Shown one piece after another: positions 7,341 through 16,681 of a DNA stretch of 64,000 nt. The position numbers and the translations under genes are program-made. Origin of the DNA: Desulfitobacterium hafniense DCB-2 (lineage in GTDB: Bacteria > Bacillota > Desulfitobacteriia > Desulfitobacteriales > Desulfitobacteriaceae); contig NC_011830.1 in the NCBI RefSeq assembly GCF_000021925.1, forward strand, positions 334,501 to 398,500, given 5' to 3'. Every line of letters starts with the position of its first letter. Position 1 is the first letter of the stretch. The notes under the pieces are model-generated. The model did no database searches. It saw only the letters and a list, made by a program, of their open reading frames with translations, and was not told the origin of the DNA.

Positions 7341-9314
7341 ATGTTAAAGAATTATGATGAAACAGAAGTCATGACAAACAGGGTTACCTTTTTAGCAGAA
7401 GGGAAATGCCCCTCCACAGGGGTAAGGGAGGAAGTGCTCGCTTCATGGGAGAAATGCAGAGAGCGCCGGCTTGATGCCAAGACAACGGTGATCAAAACCC
7501 TGCCGACTATTTCCGAAGGTGAAAAGCTTCCCAATCCGATTATGTCTTTTTTGAGAGACGATATTCTGCCTGATATCACTAAATTGCTTTATCAGTTGCT
7601 CCAGGAGTGTCAGGGGGCCTTGTTTTGGGTGTACCAAAGAAACGCTATTGTTTTTTCCCAAAGGGGAAACCAGGATTTCCTCAGGCAGTTGAACCAGCAT
7701 AATATTGGCATTGGCACCTGTCTCTCAGAAGAGTATATAGGAACCACTGCTTTTTCATTGGTGGATAAACCCCATGAAGAATCCTGGGTCATTGGGCATG
7801 AACATTATTTGGATTTGCTTACTCCCTATGCCACTTATACCTATTATCAGGAAGATTTTTACGGTCACTCCTATGCCTTTATCATCGTACCCAAGGAAGC
7901 ATTTACCGATGGGCTGCTTTCATATTTCCGGCTCTTTAACAAGGCCCGGGAAAGCACCATCAGGTGCTATAGGAACAGCCTGGAATCGGATTTGAAAAGT
8001 GAATTGTTTAATCAGTTATCTGAGGCAAGAAATGAAGCGGTTATTTTCATTGACTCCTTTGGCAAGATTGTGGATGCCAATCAGAAGTTCTCCAAATGGG
8101 TCAATGTGGAGAAAGCTGAATTGAAGGATAAAGAATTGACCGAGGTATTGCCCGAGATGCAAAGAATCCTCTCCTGTCTGGAAACGGGTAAAACTATCAC
8201 TTCGGAGGAAATTCAATTATCCAAGCTGCCCCCCCATATGCAGTTTGTGCAAATGGATGTAAAGCCTATCGAAAGCGATAAAAAAATTACCGGCTTGATC
8301 ATTATCTTAATGGACAATAAAACCTTTCGCCAAAGAATGAGTAAAATCTCCAACCAGGCTTACTATACCTTTGATCAGATCATCGGAGAGTCTGGGGCGT
8401 TGCAAGAAGCAAAACAAAGGGCTATGAATGCGGCCTGCAGCAGCAGTAATGTCATTCTTTCCGGAGAAAGCGGAACCGGTAAAGAGTTATTTGCCCAGGC
8501 CATCCACAAGGCCAGCCCCAGACGGGAGGGTCCCTTCGTTTCTATTAATTGTGCGGCTATCCCTACAGAGTTAATTGCCAGTGAGCTGTTTGGCTATGTG
8601 GAAGGTGCTTTTACAGGAGCCAGAAAAGGCGGTTCCATGGGTAAGTTTGAGTATGCCAATACAGGGACCATATTTTTGGATGAGATTGGGGAAATGCCCC
8701 TCCATATCCAGACAATTTTACTGAGGGTACTGGAAGAACGGAGGGTCAACCGGATCGGCAGCAATATTGCAACACCTGTGGATGTCAGGCTAATCTGCGC
8801 CACCAACAGAAATCTCCATAAGATGGTGAAGGATGGTTCCTTCCGCTTGGATTTATATTATAGAATCAATGTACTCCATATTCATCTGCCGCCTCTGCGA
8901 GAACGCATTACGGACATTCCGATTATTGTTGATTATTATCTGGATTACTTTAATAGATTCTTAGATAAAAAGGTCAGAGAAGTGGCTCCTGAGACCATGG
9001 CTTTTTTAATTAATCATTCCTGGGAAGGGAATTTACGGGAATTAAGAAATACTATTGAGTGCGGCATCAACAACGCTATGGGCAAAACTCTGGAGCTTGA
9101 GCATTTACCCAGGTACTTTTTTGAGAAAGAAGAAAAGATGTTTGATGATCGGGAAGGCTCCTTGGGCCATGAAAGCGTCTATGAGTTTGAGGAAAAGAAG
9201 AAGATGCTGGCTTTGATGATAAAATTCAATGGCAACAAATCAGCAGTGGCAGAAGAGATAGGAATATCCAGAAGTACCTTATATAGAAAACTGAAGAGCT
9301 ATAACCTGCTCTAA
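7341..9314 (+). CDS. Sigma-54-dependent enhancer-binding regulator (AcoR-like)
   Basis: A 657-residue activator. The N-terminus carries the AcoR-type lead (EEVLASWEKCRERRLDAKTT) and a GAF-like sensory region; a PAS domain starts near residue 220 (ARNEAVIFIDSFGKIVDANQ). The AAA+ core has Walker A GESGTGKE near residue 374, the sigma-54 contact loop GAFTGA near 421, Walker B FLDEIGEM near 446, and an arginine-finger region. A Fis-type helix-turn-helix ends the protein (NKSAVAEEIGISRSTLYRKL). ATG 7341 is preceded directly by an in-frame TTG (7338), with GAGAGG at 7323-7328. Three sigma-54 promoters nearby are its probable targets. The ligand is unknown; a CoA-activated carboxylate is plausible. 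Confidence 0.92.
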   Translation: MLKNYDETEVMTNRVTFLAEGKCPSTGVREEVLASWEKCRERRLDAKTTVIKTLPTISEGEKLPNPIMSFLRDDILPDITKLLYQLLQECQGALFWVYQRNAIVFSQRGNQDFLRQLNQHNIGIGTCLSEEYIGTTAFSLVDKPHEESWVIGHEHYLDLLTPYATYTYYQEDFYGHSYAFIIVPKEAFTDGLLSYFRLFNKARESTIRCYRNSLESDLKSELFNQLSEARNEAVIFIDSFGKIVDANQKFSKWVNVEKAELKDKELTEVLPEMQRILSCLETGKTITSEEIQLSKLPPHMQFVQMDVKPIESDKKITGLIIILMDNKTFRQRMSKISNQAYYTFDQIIGESGALQEAKQRAMNAACSSSNVILSGESGTGKELFAQAIHKASPRREGPFVSINCAAIPTELIASELFGYVEGAFTGARKGGSMGKFEYANTGTIFLDEIGEMPLHIQTILLRVLEERRVNRIGSNIATPVDVRLICATNRNLHKMVKDGSFRLDLYYRINVLHIHLPPLRERITDIPIIVDYYLDYFNRFLDKKVREVAPETMAFLINHSWEGNLRELRNTIECGINNAMGKTLELEHLPRYFFEKEEKMFDDREGSLGHESVYEFEEKKKMLALMIKFNGNKSAVAEEIGISRSTLYRKLKSYNLL

Positions 9315-9349
9315 GCCTGGCAAAGCTCAGGTAATCGGCGTGATTGAAA

Positions 9350-9389
9350 TAAAGCATCCCAGGAGCCCCGCAGGGTCTGGGATGCTTTT
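9350..9389. terminator. Bidirectional terminator between convergent genes
   Basis: AAAGCATCCCAG (9351-9362) pairs with CTGGGATGCTTT (9377-9388), flanked by A and T runs. It separates the regulator (+) from the CoA-transferase gene (-). Confidence 0.88.
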
Positions 9390-9408
9390 AACGTCAGGAA
9401 AGGATCGA

Positions 9409-10629
9409 TTAACAAGTGGGATCTTGCTTGAGAATATTCTTGGCATAGAAATCCTTGATCTGCTCTGAGCTATAGCCAAGCTCTTCAAGAACATCTTCAT
9501 TGTCTTTTCCGTAACTGGGCGCTGCCCGCCACACTTTGCCAGGATTGTTTTTCAAGCGGGGAGCGATGGCCGGGGCAATGAATTTGCCCCCTTCAAAGGC
9601 ATCGTATTCCTGGAATACGCCCCGGGCTTTATAATGAGGATGATCATACATCGTTTGGTAAGTTATGATGGCACTGGAGACGATGCCATGGGCGTTAAGC
9701 TCTTTTTCAGCTTCCATAACGGTCCTCACGGCACAAAACTCTTCAAGTCGCTGGTGCAGCAGCTCAGCCCCGGGGGTTCCTTTGAAGACAGCGTATTTAT
9801 CCGATGGGAAATCCGGTGAGCCGAATTCAAGGCCCAGGAGGGGCAATCCTTTTTGCAGAGTAAGGGTACTGAGGAAGAAGGTATAGACATAGCCGTCTTG
9901 GCATTTATAGGGTTGACATCCGGCAAAAGTAGGACTGGAAGCACCGGAACGTTTCCGTTCAATCTTGTAGTTGATCCAGTCGCTGGGGAACCCGGCTTGG
10001 ATCATCAGCAAGGCTTCAAATTGTGCGCAGTCAATGCTTTCACCTACGCCGGTCTTTTGGGCGTTAATATAGGCAGCCAGAGTTGCCCAAGAACCAGTCA
10101 GGCCGGCAACATAATCCCCCATATAGGCCGGCGCCGGAGCGGGAAGCCCATCGGGTTCGCCGTTCATATTCATAAAACCGCTGAAAGCTTGGCCGATGGA
10201 ATCATAGGACCCTCTGCTGAGATATTCGGGTTCACCGGTTTGACCGTATCCGGAGATATGAGTAATGACAAGCTTTGGATTAACTTTCCAAAGCTCTTCG
10301 TCACCCAAACCTCTTTTATCCCAGGTACCGGCCTTGGAGTTTTCAATAAAAATATCGGCGTCTTTGAGTAAGCTTAAGAAGATCTCTTTTCCTTCAGGTT
10401 TGACCACATCCAGGACGATGGCTCTGTGATTACGGCGATCCTTGTTCAGATAGGACAGTGAATCGGTGGTTCTGAATTGGTCTTTTACGATAGGACTTTC
10501 GACAAAAATTACATCTGCACCAAAGTCGGCCATCATAGCAGCGGCAAAAGGGCCGGCAACAGACAATCCGCAGCTGATGACCTTGACTCCGGATAAGGGT
10601 CCAAACTTTGGAATTTCTGAACTTTTCAT
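9409..10629 (-). CDS. CaiB/BaiF family (type III) CoA-transferase
   Basis: A 406-residue family III CoA-transferase. The opening GPLSGVKVISCGLSVAGPFAAAMMADFGADVIFVE and KDRRNHRAIVLDV are standard for the family. The catalytic aspartate sits in YMGDYVAGLTG, and GYGQTGEPEYLSRGSYDSIGQA precedes it. It moves CoA between carboxylic acids without free thioester hydrolysis, as L-carnitine CoA-transferase does. The start at 10629 follows GGAGGTTATGTC; the frame to 10695 has no ribosome site. It is transcribed from its own sigma-54 promoter, divergently from the operon that carries a second CaiB homologue, so substrate activation may occur with two different CoA donors. Confidence 0.88.
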   Translation of the reverse strand: MKSSEIPKFGPLSGVKVISCGLSVAGPFAAAMMADFGADVIFVESPIVKDQFRTTDSLSYLNKDRRNHRAIVLDVVKPEGKEIFLSLLKDADIFIENSKAGTWDKRGLGDEELWKVNPKLVITHISGYGQTGEPEYLSRGSYDSIGQAFSGFMNMNGEPDGLPAPAPAYMGDYVAGLTGSWATLAAYINAQKTGVGESIDCAQFEALLMIQAGFPSDWINYKIERKRSGASSPTFAGCQPYKCQDGYVYTFFLSTLTLQKGLPLLGLEFGSPDFPSDKYAVFKGTPGAELLHQRLEEFCAVRTVMEAEKELNAHGIVSSAIITYQTMYDHPHYKARGVFQEYDAFEGGKFIAPAIAPRLKNNPGKVWRAAPSYGKDNEDVLEELGYSSEQIKDFYAKNILKQDPTC

Positions 10630-10740
10630 GACATAACCTCCATTAAAATAATTATTGATCATGGTCTGAACTGAACGCTTGCACAGGGTTCTCACAGCGT
10701 TTGGCTATGCAGAACACAGACCGATCTGCTCTATATATAA

Positions 10741-10757
10741 GCAATTACCATGCCAAA
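10741..10757 (-). promoter_or_regulatory. Sigma-54 promoter for the CoA-transferase gene
   Basis: Minus strand TTTGGCATGGTAATTGC: GG (-24) and GC (-12) are 12 bp apart, close to consensus. Transcription would start near 10730, about 100 nt before the ATG at 10629. Confidence 0.75.
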
Positions 10758-10785
10758 GTCCCAGCGGTTAAGGACTTTGGCTTTT
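10753..10785 (+). repeat. 9-bp dyad overlapping the sigma-54 -24 box
   Basis: CCAAAGTCC (10753-10761) and GGACTTTGG (10772-10780) are a perfect inverted repeat, followed on the plus strand by CTTTTT. It has terminator shape but no plus-strand gene precedes it, and its left arm overlaps the -24 element of the minus-strand promoter. It may be a protein-binding site. Confidence 0.45.
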
Positions 10786-11031
10786 TGCCGTGTTTATCCA
10801 GTCATTCCAGATCAATCCCTTTTCTGGCCTGCCTAAAACTGTACGATTTTGTTTCACAACGGAGAATAGCTACAATAAGCGGCTTAAACGCCCTGAAGAG
10901 CTTGCTCCTCATCAGCTGCCAGAGGCAGCGAGGGAGGGAAGCATCATCCTTGCTTTCAGGCAGAAGTAAGGGGGAGCAGGTCAGAAGACAACCGGGCCGG
11001 GGGGTGGCGTTTGTTTGTGATCTATTATACA

Positions 11032-11126
11032 TGACACAGAACGATACAATTCTTGACACTTCCCTCACAACCATATAGGTAAGGGCCAATTAGGGGCGGT
11101 TTTAATACTTGGCATAAAAGTTGCAT
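11032..11126 (+). promoter_or_regulatory. Sigma-54 promoter and possible activator site of the cai/fix-like operon
   Basis: TTGGCATAAAAGTTGCAT at 11109-11126 has GG and GC 12 bp apart and fits the -24/-12 consensus almost exactly. Expected start is near 11136, giving a leader of about 185 nt to the MFS gene. TGACACAGA at 11032-11040 lies 78 bp upstream, the usual place for an enhancer-binding protein, and recurs at 7307-7315 near another sigma-54 promoter. The rest of 10786-11321 holds no credible gene. Confidence 0.75.
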
Positions 11127-11321
11127 TTGTTAAGGGGTGTGGTAAGAGAGCAAAGCAAAGGAAAGGAGAGGTGGGAAAAGCATCCATAGTAAAGGGGCAC
11201 CAGGCAAATATTTCAGAAGCATTTCAGAAGCAAGATAAGAGAGGTGATCACAATACCAATAAGTGAAAAAGATCGTTAACCCCAAAAGACGTTCGATTTT
11301 AATTTTGAAGGGAGAATAACA

Positions 11322-12602
11322 ATGAGTACAGCCACCCCCAATAAATCCGGTGGATTCCACTATGCCTTCGTGATCGCCATAGCTTGTTGCGGAATTTTGG
11401 GAACAGTCGCAGCTTTGACCTTTAATGCAGCAGGTGTATTTTATGGTCCGGTTAGTAGTGCCCTGGGTGTGGGCAAAGGAACCTTCGCTCTTTATATGTC
11501 TATCTTATTGGCCGTTTGTACCATAACCCTTACCTTTGCCGGTTCTTGGTATTCCAAATACAGTGCCCGTAAAATTCTGATGGCTATTGTGGTGATTAAT
11601 GCGGCAGCCTTCCTCCTCATGTCCCAGGCAACCTCAGTCTACACCTTCTACATTGCCGGTGGGATGATGGGTTTCTGCCAGGCCTTCGTTCTTTATCTTT
11701 TGGCGCCGACCATGATTCCCCGTTGGTTTAAAAAGAGCGCCGGTACCTTTATTGGCATCGCTTCTGCTTTTACCGGTGTAGGCGCTATCATCTTCAACCC
11801 GATTGCCGGACAGACTATTACCAATTCCGGCTGGCAGCAAGGCTATTTGATTTATGCCATCACCACCCTGGTCATCGGTCTGCCCTGCGCCTTCTTAATC
11901 CGCAACTACCCAAGCGATATGGGTTTGAAGCCCTACGGGGATACAGGGGAAACCGTTGCTGCCACAACAGCTGGCCTGACGGGGGTATCCAGGGCGTTTG
12001 TTATTAAAACCGTAGTCTTTTATGTAGCTCTTTTGTTCGCTTTCTGCAATGCTTTTGTTACCAATATAAATTTCTATATTCCCGTATATTCCACTTCTCT
12101 GGGGCTTGCTCTGACCGTAGGTGCTACGGCCGCTTCTGCCAGCATGTTTGGTAATATGATCGGCAAATTCATTCTTGGTGCCGTTGCCGATAAAAATGTA
12201 CGGGGAGCATTATTTATCGGTCAGGTGGGCTCGATCGCCGGGATCCTGATTCTTTACTTCCTGGGACCTGTCAACCCTTTGTTTATTATGGGAGGGGCTT
12301 TCCTCTATGCCTGGGCCAACGCCGTCAATAGCGTCGTGATCCCCATGGTGATTAAGGAAGCGTTTGGCAGCAGAGATTACGGAAAAATCATCAGTAATAT
12401 ATCCATGGCCCTGTCCTTCAGCTCCACTATCGGTTCTTCAGCATGGGGGTTCATCGTCGATGCCACCAACAGCTATGCTTATGTCTTTATCACTTCCGCT
12501 GTGCTCATGGCCGTCTCCTTAGCCGCCGGCAACTATGTCATGAACGGAGGCAAGAAGCTTCCTCATTTGACTGCAGAGCAAGCGGCAAAGGCTAATCAGT
12601 AA
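11322..12602 (+). CDS. MFS transporter, oxalate/formate antiporter-like
   Basis: A 426-residue, 12-helix carrier, first gene of a nine-gene operon. TFNAAGVFYGPVSSALGVGKGTFALYMS, PTMIPRWFKKSAGTFIGIAS and GVGAIIFNPIAG place it with the MFS carrier at 5658-6926 in the OFA group of carboxylate exchangers. The start follows GAAGGGAGAATAACA. The operon downstream encodes CoA transfer, acyl-CoA reduction and electron-transfer flavoproteins, so import of the substrate and export of its reduced product is the likely job, as the unrelated CaiT does for carnitine. Substrate identity is not visible in the sequence. Confidence 0.88.
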   Translation: MSTATPNKSGGFHYAFVIAIACCGILGTVAALTFNAAGVFYGPVSSALGVGKGTFALYMSILLAVCTITLTFAGSWYSKYSARKILMAIVVINAAAFLLMSQATSVYTFYIAGGMMGFCQAFVLYLLAPTMIPRWFKKSAGTFIGIASAFTGVGAIIFNPIAGQTITNSGWQQGYLIYAITTLVIGLPCAFLIRNYPSDMGLKPYGDTGETVAATTAGLTGVSRAFVIKTVVFYVALLFAFCNAFVTNINFYIPVYSTSLGLALTVGATAASASMFGNMIGKFILGAVADKNVRGALFIGQVGSIAGILILYFLGPVNPLFIMGGAFLYAWANAVNSVVIPMVIKEAFGSRDYGKIISNISMALSFSSTIGSSAWGFIVDATNSYAYVFITSAVLMAVSLAAGNYVMNGGKKLPHLTAEQAAKANQ

Positions 12603-12625
12603 TCATTAAGAGAGGAGGATTAATC

Positions 12626-13693
12626 TTGCTGTCAGGAATAAAAATCATCGATTTCACTCGTTACTTTCCCGGACCGGTTGCAACTTTGCGCTTAGCGGAA
12701 CGGGGAGCAGAGGTTATCAAGATCGAGGATAGGGCGGGAGACCCGGCCAGAACCATGTTCGACACCATTAATGGAGAAGAGGGATGTGTTTTCCGCTCCC
12801 AAAGCCGTGGGAAGAAGAGCGTTGTTCTTGACCTGAAACAGAAAGAAGACTACCAAAAGGTTGCCGAATTAATAGCTGATGCGGATGTTGTGATTGAAAG
12901 CTTCCGCCCCGGCGTGGCGAAAAGACTGGGAATCGATTATGAAACTATGCTCAGGATCAATCCTTCTCTCGTCTATTTATCTTTATCAGGCTTTGGTCAG
13001 AATACCTCTATTTCATCACTGGGAGGCCATGACTTAAACTATATGGCTTACAGCGGTGTGCTGGCCCAGCTGACAGATGAAGAGGGCAGACCGATCAAGC
13101 CCAAGCTGGCTTTAGCCGACCTGCTTGGCGGCGTAGTGTCCAGTGAAGAAATACTGGCTGGTCTGGTGCAGCGGGAAAGAACAGGCAAGGGCGTGTATCT
13201 GGATGTTTCGATCACAGAATCAATGATGGCCTTATTAGGCATTCATGTATCTCACTACTCCGTTACCGGAGAAGAACACGGGATCAATGATCACGGTATT
13301 GCCTACTCTATCTATGAGACCAAAGACGGACGCTATATGACTCTGGGTGCCCTGGAAGAGAAATTCTGGAAGAACTTCTGCCAGGGAGTGGACAGAATGG
13401 AGCTGCTCCCTTGGCAAGGAACCGCACCCGAAGCCGGTAATCCCTATTATCAGGAAATGGTAAAGGTCTTTAAGAGCAAAACCTTCAAAGAATGGGCGGA
13501 GTTCTCTCGGCAAGTGGACTGCTGCCTGGCTCCTGTCCTGGCAGTCAGTGAACTTAAGGAACAGCAATTCGTCAAAGAAAGAAACTTTATTGAGCATAAA
13601 TGGGGGATGGACTATGTGGCTACCCACTACAGGCAAGGGAAATCTTTCTTGGACTTTGCCGCACCTTACCCCAAATTGGGAGAACACAGCTAA
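12626..13693 (+). CDS. CaiB/BaiF family CoA-transferase (second copy)
   Basis: A 355-residue family III CoA-transferase, shorter than the copy at 9409-10629. MLSGIKIIDFTRYFPGPVAT is the family start, RSQSRGKKSVVLDL follows, and ALADLLGGVVSSEEILAGL holds the catalytic Asp. Length and the YSIYETKDGRYMTLGALEEKFW segment resemble alpha-methylacyl-CoA racemase relatives, so racemase activity is an alternative. The start is TTG 12626, 7 bp after AGGAGG. It sits 23 bp after the carrier gene and just ahead of acyl-CoA dehydrogenase, as caiB does beside caiA. Confidence 0.87.
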   Translation: MLSGIKIIDFTRYFPGPVATLRLAERGAEVIKIEDRAGDPARTMFDTINGEEGCVFRSQSRGKKSVVLDLKQKEDYQKVAELIADADVVIESFRPGVAKRLGIDYETMLRINPSLVYLSLSGFGQNTSISSLGGHDLNYMAYSGVLAQLTDEEGRPIKPKLALADLLGGVVSSEEILAGLVQRERTGKGVYLDVSITESMMALLGIHVSHYSVTGEEHGINDHGIAYSIYETKDGRYMTLGALEEKFWKNFCQGVDRMELLPWQGTAPEAGNPYYQEMVKVFKSKTFKEWAEFSRQVDCCLAPVLAVSELKEQQFVKERNFIEHKWGMDYVATHYRQGKSFLDFAAPYPKLGEHS

Positions 13694-13788
13694 GATAATC
13701 CGATCATCAAGGAGCCATTTATAGTGAGAGTAACCTTAAGGTTAATTTTGCTGAATGATAGTCATGTGAAACAAAAGGAGAGAGTGAA

Positions 13789-14940
13789 ATGGATTTTAGA
13801 ATGAGTGAAGAACAAGAGCTCTTGCTGGAGAGCCTGTGTGAATTGATCGCCAGAGAAGTTACGGAAGCCGATGTGAAAACCTGGTATGAAAACCATGCCG
13901 TATCCGAGAAATTCAATAAAGCCTTCATCGAAGCAGGCTTTGGTTTTCTGGGCATTCCCGAAGAACATGGGGGCACACCGGCCGATGTCACCACCCTCAT
14001 GCTGGTGTCAGAAGAAGTGGTTCATCAAACCTGCGCGACGATTCCCCTCTTGTCTAATATCTTGAATATGTATGACGTGGTCGAGTTCGGGACTCCGGAG
14101 CAAATCAAACTGACCATGGATATTACCAAAGAAACCGGCAGCCCGGCTTTCCTGCTGGCTATTTCTGAACCTCAGGCAGGATCGGACAATATGAGAATGA
14201 CGACTACCGCCGTTCATAAAGATGGAAAAGTGATTCTCAATGGCAGCAAAACCTGGATTACCCATGGAGGAGTGGCACCTTACGCCCTGGTATTTGCCAA
14301 AGAAGACAATTCCGACTTAACCAATAAGGCGATCTCCATGTATCTTGTCCCCAGCGATACCCCTGGCATTAAATTCGCACCCCTGCATAAAATTGGCCAG
14401 ACAACCACTGTCTTCGCTGAAATGTATCTGGATAATGTAGTTTGCGATGAAAGCTGCTTAGTGGGCAAAAAAGGGGAAGGGTTTATGCAGCTGATGAAAA
14501 ACCTTGAAGTAGAACGGCTGTTGATTTCCTCCTTCTCTTTAGGTTTAGCCCAAGCCGCTATGGATGATGCCGCCGCCTATGCCGGGCAAAGAATGCAGTT
14601 TGGCAAAACCATCGGCAGCTTCCAGCTGATTCAACAAAAATTGACGGACATGGAAATCAAAATAAAAAACATGCGCAATATGCTCTATGAAGCGGCCTGG
14701 AAAGCCGACAACGGTATTTCAATTAAGCTGGACTCCGCTTTAGCCAAGCGTTATATTTGCATGACGGCAACGGAAGTATGCTATGAAGCAATGCAAATCT
14801 TCGGGGGACTGGGCTATACCACGGAAACCCGGGTTTCCAGAGCTTGGCAGGATGCCAGAGGCTGGGAATTCGCAGGCGGTACCAATGAAATTATGGTTCA
14901 CATTGCCGGCAGAGAAATCGTCAAGAAATACGCGAAATAA
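13789..14940 (+). CDS. Acyl-CoA dehydrogenase (CaiA-like)
   Basis: A 383-residue FAD enzyme of the acyl-CoA dehydrogenase family. The FAD/acyl-CoA motifs AISEPQAGSDNMRMTTTA, GSKTWITHG and the C-terminal QIFGGLGYTTETRVSRAWQDAR with TNEIMVHIAGREIVKK are all in place. In E. coli CaiA works in the reductive sense, turning crotonobetainyl-CoA to butyrobetainyl-CoA with electrons from FixABCX; the same direction is inferred here because fixABCX follows directly. A 95-bp gap before it holds the palindrome AACCTTAAGGTT (13732-13743) and AAAGGAGAG before the ATG. Confidence 0.9.
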   Translation: MDFRMSEEQELLLESLCELIAREVTEADVKTWYENHAVSEKFNKAFIEAGFGFLGIPEEHGGTPADVTTLMLVSEEVVHQTCATIPLLSNILNMYDVVEFGTPEQIKLTMDITKETGSPAFLLAISEPQAGSDNMRMTTTAVHKDGKVILNGSKTWITHGGVAPYALVFAKEDNSDLTNKAISMYLVPSDTPGIKFAPLHKIGQTTTVFAEMYLDNVVCDESCLVGKKGEGFMQLMKNLEVERLLISSFSLGLAQAAMDDAAAYAGQRMQFGKTIGSFQLIQQKLTDMEIKIKNMRNMLYEAAWKADNGISIKLDSALAKRYICMTATEVCYEAMQIFGGLGYTTETRVSRAWQDARGWEFAGGTNEIMVHIAGREIVKKYAK

Positions 14941-14982
14941 TCTCCCGAAGGCCATAACGAGAATAGACATTGAGGTGTAAAT

Positions 14983-15753
14983 ATGAACATTATTGCATGC
15001 TTTAAAGTGGTGCCTGAAGAACAGGATATCACCATAAAACCCAACCGGGAGATATCTTTTGAAAAGGCTCCCCTGGCGATCAGCGCTTACGACTTGAATT
15101 GTATTGAAGCCGGTATCCAGCTGGCAGAAGCCCATGGTGCCAGCCTGATCGGCGTCAGTGTAGGTGCAGCCAAGATCGATGATTCCAAATTAAAGAAGAA
15201 TGTTCTGTCCCGGGGGCCGGAAAGCATCTTCATGATCGCCGATGATCAATTGGACAATCTGGATACCTATCAGACCGCCAATGCCTTAAAAGGGCTGATC
15301 GCAAAAATTGGGGACTATGGTCTGATCCTTTGTGGTGAAGGCTCCGCCGATCTCTACGCCCAGCAAGTGGGTCCCCAACTGGGACAGCTTCTCAACCTGC
15401 CCACCATCAATAGCGTCAGCAAGCTTACCTTAGAAGGTGATAAAGCCATCGTCGAACGCACGTTGGAAAACGAAGTTGAAAACCTGGAAATTGCCTTACC
15501 GGCAGTCGTGTCTGTAACCTCAGATATCAACCTGCCGAGGATTCCCAGCATGAAGCAGATTCTGGCCGCCGGCAAAAAGCAGGCCACCATCTGGAAAGCA
15601 GGGGATGCAGGTGTCGGGGCTGTCAAGGGGACCATTGAAGTCATCGAGACCAAGGCACCGGAACAAACCGATCGCAAGCAGGATATTGTCCAAGGGGATT
15701 CCGATGAAAGTATTAAAGAGTTCGTTGCTAAAATACGGGAAATATTGAAGTAG
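14983..15753 (+). CDS. fixA: Electron transfer flavoprotein beta subunit (FixA)
   Basis: A 256-residue FixA/EtfB. MNIIACFKVVPEEQDI, YDLNCIEAGIQLAE, KKNVLSRGPESIFMIADDQ and LILCGEGSADLYAQQVGPQLGQLL are diagnostic and align along their length with E. coli FixA. It binds AMP or FAD and pairs with the next gene product. The FixAB type, not the housekeeping EtfAB, goes with FixC and FixX to feed electrons to an acyl-CoA reductase or nitrogenase; no nif genes are present, and an acyl-CoA dehydrogenase stands directly upstream. Confidence 0.93.
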   Translation: MNIIACFKVVPEEQDITIKPNREISFEKAPLAISAYDLNCIEAGIQLAEAHGASLIGVSVGAAKIDDSKLKKNVLSRGPESIFMIADDQLDNLDTYQTANALKGLIAKIGDYGLILCGEGSADLYAQQVGPQLGQLLNLPTINSVSKLTLEGDKAIVERTLENEVENLEIALPAVVSVTSDINLPRIPSMKQILAAGKKQATIWKAGDAGVGAVKGTIEVIETKAPEQTDRKQDIVQGDSDESIKEFVAKIREILK

Positions 15754-15771
15754 GGGCAGGTGGAAAAAGAA

Positions 15772-16665
15772 ATGAAAGTATTTGTATTGGCAGAGAGCCG
15801 CAAGGCCCGCTTGGAACTGACTGCAGGTGCCCGTCCCTATGGGGAACAGGTGGAAGTCATCGTCATCGGTAACGATAAGGATAGTGCAGTCGCAGACAAA
15901 ATCTGGTCCATTCCAGCACAAGAAGGGGCTATGTTCGAGGACTATACGGAGACGGTTGCCGCCCTTTTGCATCAAGAACAGCCCCAATTGCTGCTGGTTG
16001 AGCCTACCAAAAGATGCAAGCTCATGGCGGGCAGACTTGCCGCCATGGCAGGCACCAGTGTCATGACGGATTTGATCGACCTTACGGAAGACGGCGTAGG
16101 CAAGCATCTGGTATATGGGGGGGCAGCCATACGCAAAGAAAAAGCCGCTACCAGTCTGGCCATTGTCATGGTGGGACCCGGAGTGTTGTCAGGAGCCGAT
16201 GAAGGCGGAAAAGGAGAGCAGGAAGTCTTCCCCTTTGTTCAACCGAGCCATAGAATCCAAGTGGTGAGCAGGGCGAAAAAGGAAAAATCCAGCGTGGATC
16301 TGGCCAGTGCGAAACGGGTCATCGGAGTAGGACGAGGAATTGCCAAAGAAGAGGATCTGGGCATGATCAGGGAGCTGGCAGCCGTTATCCATTCCGAAGT
16401 AGGGTGCTCCCGTCCCATTGCCGAAGCGGAAAAGTGGTTGCCTAAGGAAACCTATATCGGTGTATCCGGCTTAATGCTTGCCCCTGAGGTCTATGTAGCC
16501 GTCGGTATCTCCGGGCAGGTCCAGCATACGGTAGGTATGAACAGATCCAAGGTCGTGATAGCCATCAATAAGGATAAGAATGCAGCAATTTTTGCCCAGG
16601 CTGACTATGGGATTGTCGGAGATTTATACAAGGTCGTCCCAGCTTTGATCGAGCAGTTAAAGTAA
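15772..16665 (+). CDS. fixB: Electron transfer flavoprotein alpha subunit (FixB)
   Basis: About 297 residues. The C-terminal FAD domain shows RVIGVGRGIAKEEDLGMI, CSRPIAEAEKWLP, GVSGLMLAPEVYVAVGISGQ and AINKDKNAAIFAQADYGIVG, matching FixB. ATG 15772 has AGGTGG 8 bp upstream; an in-frame GTG at 15760 is an alternative. Only 18 bp separate it from fixA. With FixA it forms the flavoprotein that hands electrons between FixC and the acyl-CoA dehydrogenase, possibly with bifurcation as proposed for Fix systems. Confidence 0.93.
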   Translation: MKVFVLAESRKARLELTAGARPYGEQVEVIVIGNDKDSAVADKIWSIPAQEGAMFEDYTETVAALLHQEQPQLLLVEPTKRCKLMAGRLAAMAGTSVMTDLIDLTEDGVGKHLVYGGAAIRKEKAATSLAIVMVGPGVLSGADEGGKGEQEVFPFVQPSHRIQVVSRAKKEKSSVDLASAKRVIGVGRGIAKEEDLGMIRELAAVIHSEVGCSRPIAEAEKWLPKETYIGVSGLMLAPEVYVAVGISGQVQHTVGMNRSKVVIAINKDKNAAIFAQADYGIVGDLYKVVPALIEQLK

Positions 16666-16681
16666 AGAAAAGCTGCCTGGG

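Noticed and set aside
10701..11089. Opposed open frames (125 and 95 residues) in the divergent promoter region
   Set aside because: They overlap each other and the promoters, have no ribosome sites and no family features.
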